Origin: DAOVGZ01 sp964477815
GTDB lineage: Bacteria; Babelota; Babeliae; Babelales; Vermiphilaceae
DNA: 27,860 nucleotides
Direction of reading: 5' to 3'
NCBI GenBank assembly: GCA_964477815.1
Contig: CAYZEO010000010.1
Coordinates: forward strand, 1-27,860
Part shown: positions 23,867 to 27,860 of the stretch, piece by piece
How positions within the stretch are numbered: position 1 is the stretch's first letter
How the letters are laid out: every line of letters starts with the position of its first letter
The notes under the pieces: generated by a model
The model's database searches: none
What the model saw: only the letters and a program-made list of their open reading frames with translations
What the model was told of the DNA's origin: nothing
Program-made: the position numbers and the translations under genes

Positions 23867-25009
23867 GTGAAACTTTCGACAGTAATAGACCAGCTGGTTG
23901 AAGAAAAAGGGCTGGACCGATCAATTTTGAGCTCGATTATTTGTGAAGGCATGCTTGCGGCATACCAAAAAAAATATCCTGAGTTAGAGTTTCAAGCTCA
24001 CTACGATAAAAAATCTGATGACGTTGCTATTATTTCAAAAAAAACAGTAGTTTCATCGGTCCAAGACCCAGAAAAAGAAATTAGTATCCGTAAGGCCCAT
24101 TTTATAGACAAAAAGCTTAATGCAGGAGATGAGGTCTGGCTTCCTTTTGAGGGCGGCATAGGGCGAATTGAAGTTTTGCGAGCAAAACAGGTTATAGCCT
24201 CTAAAATACGAGACATTGAGGCGTCTGTTATTTACGATGAATTTAAAGATAAAGAGGGGTCTATTGTTCACGGTGTTATTCACAAATGTGAGCGCAGTGG
24301 AGTTGTGGTAAAATTGCAGGATGTTTTTGCATTTTTGCCCAAGTCTTTGACCGTTCCTGGAGAACGCTGTGTTGTTGGTTTTACAATTAGAGCTCTTTTG
24401 AAAGAGGTTTTGCCGCAACCGAGAAACGAAAATCAGCTTATTCTTGATCGAGTGTCGCCAGATTTTTTGAAAAAACTTTTTGAGCTCGAAGTTCCTGAGG
24501 TTTTTGAGAGGCTTGTTGAAATAAAGAAAATTGCTAGGAAGCCTGGCTACAAATCAAAGATTCTTGTGGTTTCGCACGACAATAATATTGACCCAGTGGG
24601 CACTTGTGTGGGGGTGGGAGGTGTCCGAATTAAGCCTATTTTAAAAGAAATTGGTGGCGAGCGAATAGACGTTTTGGAGTGGAAAGATTCCGTTGAGCTT
24701 ATGGTAAAGGATGCGCTTAAACCTGCAGAGGTGCGAAGAGTAAGTCTTGTAGACAATGAAAATGCGGATGTTTGGCTCGACGAAGATCAGCGTTCTTTGG
24801 CTATAGGAAAAATGGGGCAAAATATAAGTCTTGCTTCTCAGCTGCTTGGCATTAATATAAATTTAATGCGAGATGATCAGAAAAATGGGCCCGAGAGTGC
24901 CGTTTTTGCAGATGATGATCTTGCGCAAGAAGAATCTGGTATCAACAACTCTCAAGAGAGTTTTCAAAAAAAGGATGAGTCTGTAGATATTGCTCCAGAG
25001 GGAGAATAG
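23867..25009 (+). CDS. nusA: transcription termination/antitermination factor NusA
   Basis: NusA binds RNA polymerase and nascent RNA to control pausing, termination and antitermination. The 380-residue product has the N-terminal polymerase-binding domain (1-110), an S1 domain (about 125-195), and KH1 with D-P-V-G-T-C-V-G-V-G-G-V-R-I-K. KH2 carries the conserved G-K-M-G-Q-N-I-S-L-A-S-Q-L-L-G. An acidic tail replaces any C-terminal repeats. The start is GTG at 23867 with GAGG six bases upstream. rimP, its usual upstream partner, is replaced by the putative origin; infB follows as usual. Its G/T-rich plus strand contrasts with the plus-strand genes left of 23.4 kb. Confidence 0.95.
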   Translation: MKLSTVIDQLVEEKGLDRSILSSIICEGMLAAYQKKYPELEFQAHYDKKSDDVAIISKKTVVSSVQDPEKEISIRKAHFIDKKLNAGDEVWLPFEGGIGRIEVLRAKQVIASKIRDIEASVIYDEFKDKEGSIVHGVIHKCERSGVVVKLQDVFAFLPKSLTVPGERCVVGFTIRALLKEVLPQPRNENQLILDRVSPDFLKKLFELEVPEVFERLVEIKKIARKPGYKSKILVVSHDNNIDPVGTCVGVGGVRIKPILKEIGGERIDVLEWKDSVELMVKDALKPAEVRRVSLVDNENADVWLDEDQRSLAIGKMGQNISLASQLLGININLMRDDQKNGPESAVFADDDLAQEESGINNSQESFQKKDESVDIAPEGE

Positions 25010-25066
25010 CTTTGGGCGCCATTCAATAGCGTTGATCTTGGCTAATTGCAATGGGGTAGATCGATA

Positions 25067-27106
25067 ATGAAGTCTGCAAAAGTGCGAGTGTATGAGTTTG
25101 CAAAGCAGGTAGGTCTTTCTTCTAAAGAGCTGATTAAAATGCTCAAAGATGAAGGATTTGATGTGGGGAGCCATATGGCTGTCCTTGACCAAAAGGCTTT
25201 GAGTGTTTTAAGTAAAAAATTTAAAAAACCGCCCAAAGAGGCGACGAAAGAAAAAGAGCTCGTCAAAAATATGGCACTTAATCAGGCAAAAAGAAAAACA
25301 AAATCGTCCTTTATTAAAAAAGCGCAACCTCAAGCAGTGAAAAAAAAGAAGCAGGATACGGAATCTGTTCCAGCAGAGTCTGTAAAAAAAGAATTTGCAA
25401 TAGAGGCGATGACGCCCTCAGATATTGCAAACTATATGGGGCGTCCGACAACAGACGTTATTTTAACATTGCTTCGATGGGGTATTGTTTGCCCCAAAAA
25501 TCAGATGATGACAGAAGATGTTGTTGCGCGGCTTGCGGAGCACTATGAGTTGCCTTCGGTTAAAAGAGTGGCTCAAGAATACGAGCAAGAGATAAAAAAA
25601 GAGGCTCCGGAGAAGCAAAAGGGAATAAAAAAAGAAAAATTTGAAGATAGAATGCCTGTTGTTGTTGTTATGGGGCATGTTGATCATGGTAAGACAACTT
25701 TGCTTGATTTTGTTCGCAAAACTCGTGTTGCAGCCAAAGAAAAAGGCGGTATTACTCAGCATTTAGGAGCATATGCGGTTGAAACTCCACATGGGGGTAT
25801 TGTTTTTCTGGATACACCTGGGCATGAGGCGTTTACAAAAATACGTATGCGTGGTGCTAAAGTAGCGGATATTGCCATTTTAGTTGTTGCGGCGGATGAC
25901 AGTGTTATGCCGCAAACAATTGAAGCTATTCGGCATGCTAAGGCCATGGATATTCCAATTGTTGTTGCTATTAACAAGGTTGATAAGGTTGAGCAACATC
26001 AGATTGAGGCTGTTAAGCGTGATCTTTCACAACACGATCTTTTGCCAGAAGATTGGGGAGGAGATATTGTTTGTGTTCCGATATCTGCAAAGTTAGGCCA
26101 AGGCGTTGATAATCTTCTTGAAATGGTTGCACTACAGGCGGAGATGGTTGGTCTTAAAGCGGATAAGTCGGCTTTGGCTCGAGGGTATATTTTGGAGTCC
26201 AAGCTAGAAAAAGGAAGAGGTGCTGTTGCAACGCTCATTTGTCAGCACGGTACAATAAAAAAGGGTGATTTTTTTGTGTGTGGTTCGACTACGGGAAGAG
26301 TAACTTCTTTGGTGGACTCGTACGGCAACAGGGTTGATTCTGCAGGCCCGTCAGTTCCTGTGCGTGTTGCAGGATTTGCTGAATTGCCGGAGGCTGGAGA
26401 TTTTCTACGTGTTGTTTCGCAGGCAGAATACAAAAAACTTCGATTTGCAAAGCCGTCGGTTGATGCAGGAGTCCAAAAGGCTGTTGCGACAGAGGGCGAA
26501 ATAAACATTATTGTTAAGACGGACTCTAAGTCTTCTCGGGAGGCGCTTCTTGGTTCTATTGCTCAACTTTCCAAAAAGCTAGAGCATGGTTTTCATATTG
26601 TTCACTCTGCGGTTGGGGATATCAATGAAAGTGATGTTGCACTTGCAACAACAACCGGTTCAATAATTATTGGTTTACATATCAAGGCTGAACCAAATGC
26701 TTTGTTGCTTGCTCGTAGAAAGTCTGTTGAAATAAGATTTTTTGATATTATCTACAAGTTGGTTAAGAATCTTGAAGAGCTTGCAGAGAGTAAAAAAGTT
26801 GTAGAAAAGGTGAGAACGAAAATAGGTGAAGCCATTGTTTTACGAGTATTTAACATAAAAAATGTTGGTGTAATTGCTGGATGCGCAGTCAAAGATGGCT
26901 ATTGTGCTCGTAATGGCAAGCTAGTTGTCTGGCGCGGCAAGAAAAAAATAGGTGAAGGAAGTATCAAAAGCCTTCAGCGTGAAAAAAGGACGGTCAAAGA
27001 GGTGCATGCAGGTTTTGAGTGCGGCTTTTTAATGGATGGTTTTACCGATTGGGCTGTTGATGATAGGGTTGAATGTTATTTAGACGTTGATCCTGACAAA
27101 AAATAA
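25067..27106 (+). CDS. infB: translation initiation factor IF-2
   Basis: IF-2 is the GTPase that places fMet-tRNA on the 30S subunit and promotes subunit joining. Two IF2_N modules are visible (about 6-40: V-Y-E-F-A-K-Q-V-G-L-S-S-K-E-L; and 113-160). A Lys-rich linker separates them. The G domain has G1 G-H-V-D-H-G-K-T (203-210), G3 D-T-P-G-H-E and G4 N-K-V-D. Domains II-IV follow, ending D-D-R-V-E-C-Y. At 679 residues it is compact for IF-2, because the N-terminal linker is short. I use the ATG at 25067; an in-frame TTG at 25046 lies upstream but has no better site. It is 57 bases after nusA and presumably co-transcribed. Confidence 0.96.
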   Translation: MKSAKVRVYEFAKQVGLSSKELIKMLKDEGFDVGSHMAVLDQKALSVLSKKFKKPPKEATKEKELVKNMALNQAKRKTKSSFIKKAQPQAVKKKKQDTESVPAESVKKEFAIEAMTPSDIANYMGRPTTDVILTLLRWGIVCPKNQMMTEDVVARLAEHYELPSVKRVAQEYEQEIKKEAPEKQKGIKKEKFEDRMPVVVVMGHVDHGKTTLLDFVRKTRVAAKEKGGITQHLGAYAVETPHGGIVFLDTPGHEAFTKIRMRGAKVADIAILVVAADDSVMPQTIEAIRHAKAMDIPIVVAINKVDKVEQHQIEAVKRDLSQHDLLPEDWGGDIVCVPISAKLGQGVDNLLEMVALQAEMVGLKADKSALARGYILESKLEKGRGAVATLICQHGTIKKGDFFVCGSTTGRVTSLVDSYGNRVDSAGPSVPVRVAGFAELPEAGDFLRVVSQAEYKKLRFAKPSVDAGVQKAVATEGEINIIVKTDSKSSREALLGSIAQLSKKLEHGFHIVHSAVGDINESDVALATTTGSIIIGLHIKAEPNALLLARRKSVEIRFFDIIYKLVKNLEELAESKKVVEKVRTKIGEAIVLRVFNIKNVGVIAGCAVKDGYCARNGKLVVWRGKKKIGEGSIKSLQREKRTVKEVHAGFECGFLMDGFTDWAVDDRVECYLDVDPDKK

Positions 27107-27152
27107 AATTGTCGCAGACTGCTGATTTTTGACCGTAGAGAGAGGAAAGTGT

Positions 27153-27860
27153 ATGACGCTATCTGCGGTAGTTGCCAAACTTTTTTTTTCTTTTCTTATC
27201 TCATTCTTGTTTGCGTTTCACCTTGTTCCTATTTTACGAAATGTTGCGTTTCGTCTAAATATTCTGGATGTGCCTGATGGGTGTGTCAAAAAGCATAAGC
27301 AACCTACACCTTATCTTGGTGGTGTTGCGATTTATGTTGCTTTTTTGGTGTCGCTTTCATTGGTTTTTCCTTTTGAAAATCAGATGTTTTCTTTTTTGGT
27401 TGGTTCTACATTATTGCTTTTTATTGGTCTTATTGATGATTTGGTACCTCTTGTGCCGTATCAAAAGTTTGCGGGACAAGTCATCGCAACGCTTTGCTTT
27501 TTACGTGCCGGTTTTTATTTGAAGTCACATTTTTTTCACAATGTTTGGGCGATACCTATATCATTTTTGTGGATACTGGTATTGATCAACGCATTCAATT
27601 TAGTGGATGTTATGGATGGGCTTGCTACAGCTATTGCTGGTGCCGCAACGGTGTCATTTTTAATTATAGCTTTATCTTTGCAACAGTTTGTTGTTGCAGT
27701 TATTTTGGCGGCACTTCTTGGGGCCCTAGTAGCTTTTTTTTGGTATAACAAGCCTCCTGCTTCAATGTATCTTGGTGATGCAGGATCTCTTTTTTTGGGT
27801 GGTTTTTTGGCGACAGTTCCTTTTATGATTAATTGGGGGCAATATAATTGGCATGGTTAT
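27153..27860 (+). CDS. polyprenyl-phosphate sugar-1-phosphate transferase (WecA/TagO/MraY family), 3' end outside window
   Basis: The frame runs open from 27153 to the last base (236 codons) and is incomplete. This polytopic membrane enzyme transfers a sugar-1-phosphate from a UDP-sugar to undecaprenyl phosphate, the first step of O-antigen, teichoic acid or similar glycan synthesis. Family motifs in order are H-K-Q-P-T-P-Y-L-G-G-V-A-I, the Mg2+-binding G-L-I-D-D-L, N-A-F-N-L-V-D-V-M-D-G-L-A, and P-P-A-S-M-Y-L-G-D-A-G-S-L-F-L-G. N-L-V-D-V-M-D-G and L-G-D-A-G-S favour WecA/TagO over MraY. AGAGGAA precedes the ATG. It follows infB by 46 bases on the same strand. Confidence 0.9.
   Translation, partial: MTLSAVVAKLFFSFLISFLFAFHLVPILRNVAFRLNILDVPDGCVKKHKQPTPYLGGVAIYVAFLVSLSLVFPFENQMFSFLVGSTLLLFIGLIDDLVPLVPYQKFAGQVIATLCFLRAGFYLKSHFFHNVWAIPISFLWILVLINAFNLVDVMDGLATAIAGAATVSFLIIALSLQQFVVAVILAALLGALVAFFWYNKPPASMYLGDAGSLFLGGFLATVPFMINWGQYNWHGY

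Noticed and set aside
27268..27751. Short frames at 27268-27522, 27494-27748 and 27536-27751
   Set aside because: They are out-of-frame shadows of the WecA/TagO-like gene, which reads through from 27153 to the window end with all family motifs.

Overview
The window looks like a chromosomal segment of a low-GC, Gram-negative-type bacterium. It encodes an OmpA/Pal-type lipoprotein, many small proteins with signal peptides, two large M16 zinc proteases, a clostripain-like protease and a core of housekeeping genes. The mix of A/T homopolymers, unrecognised Lys-rich exported proteins and a clipped ComEC suggests a candidate-phylum symbiont-like lineage such as Dependentiae (TM6). That assignment is inference from gene style, not from a marker tree.

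Layout. 1-3612: an exported hypothetical protein and ybeY (+), an exported hypothetical protein (-), and a metal ABC ATPase/permease pair (+). 3614-5631 (-): ruvA, an intrinsic terminator, then an AGCS sodium:amino-acid symporter. 5803-8080 (+): promoter, tRNA-Gly(GCC), a Jag/KhpB-like RNA-binding protein and mnmE, which starts at TTG and overlaps jag. 8084-9103 (-): pal, terminator, a small exported protein. 9262-13555 (+): RNase G, gatB, a small exported protein, and an L-lactate dehydrogenase. 13562-18963 (-): two tandem M16 proteases. 19070-23383 (+): a coiled-coil exported protein, a truncated ComEC-like protein, a C11 peptidase, a terminator, and a family-4 uracil-DNA glycosylase. 23867-27860 (+): nusA, infB, and the start of a WecA/TagO/MraY-like phospho-sugar transferase that runs off the window.

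The most striking element is the non-coding stretch 23384-23866. It holds eleven perfect copies of TTATCCACC, one base from the DnaA-box consensus TTATCCACA. Five lie in one orientation at an exact 11-bp period, four in the other orientation at 11-12 bp, and two stand alone. It also has a perfect 21-bp inverted repeat. The last box is followed by a GC-rich spacer, CTA/TTA triplets of DnaA-trio type, and an AT-rich tract. Sampled base composition of the + strand switches from C>G on the left to G>C on the right. I read it as a chromosomal replication origin (oriC) lying between the uracil-DNA glycosylase gene and nusA-infB, with no dnaA in the window. On that reading, nusA, infB and the glycosyltransferase gene, and the minus-strand genes to the left, are co-directional with replication. 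The plus-strand genes on the left are head-on.
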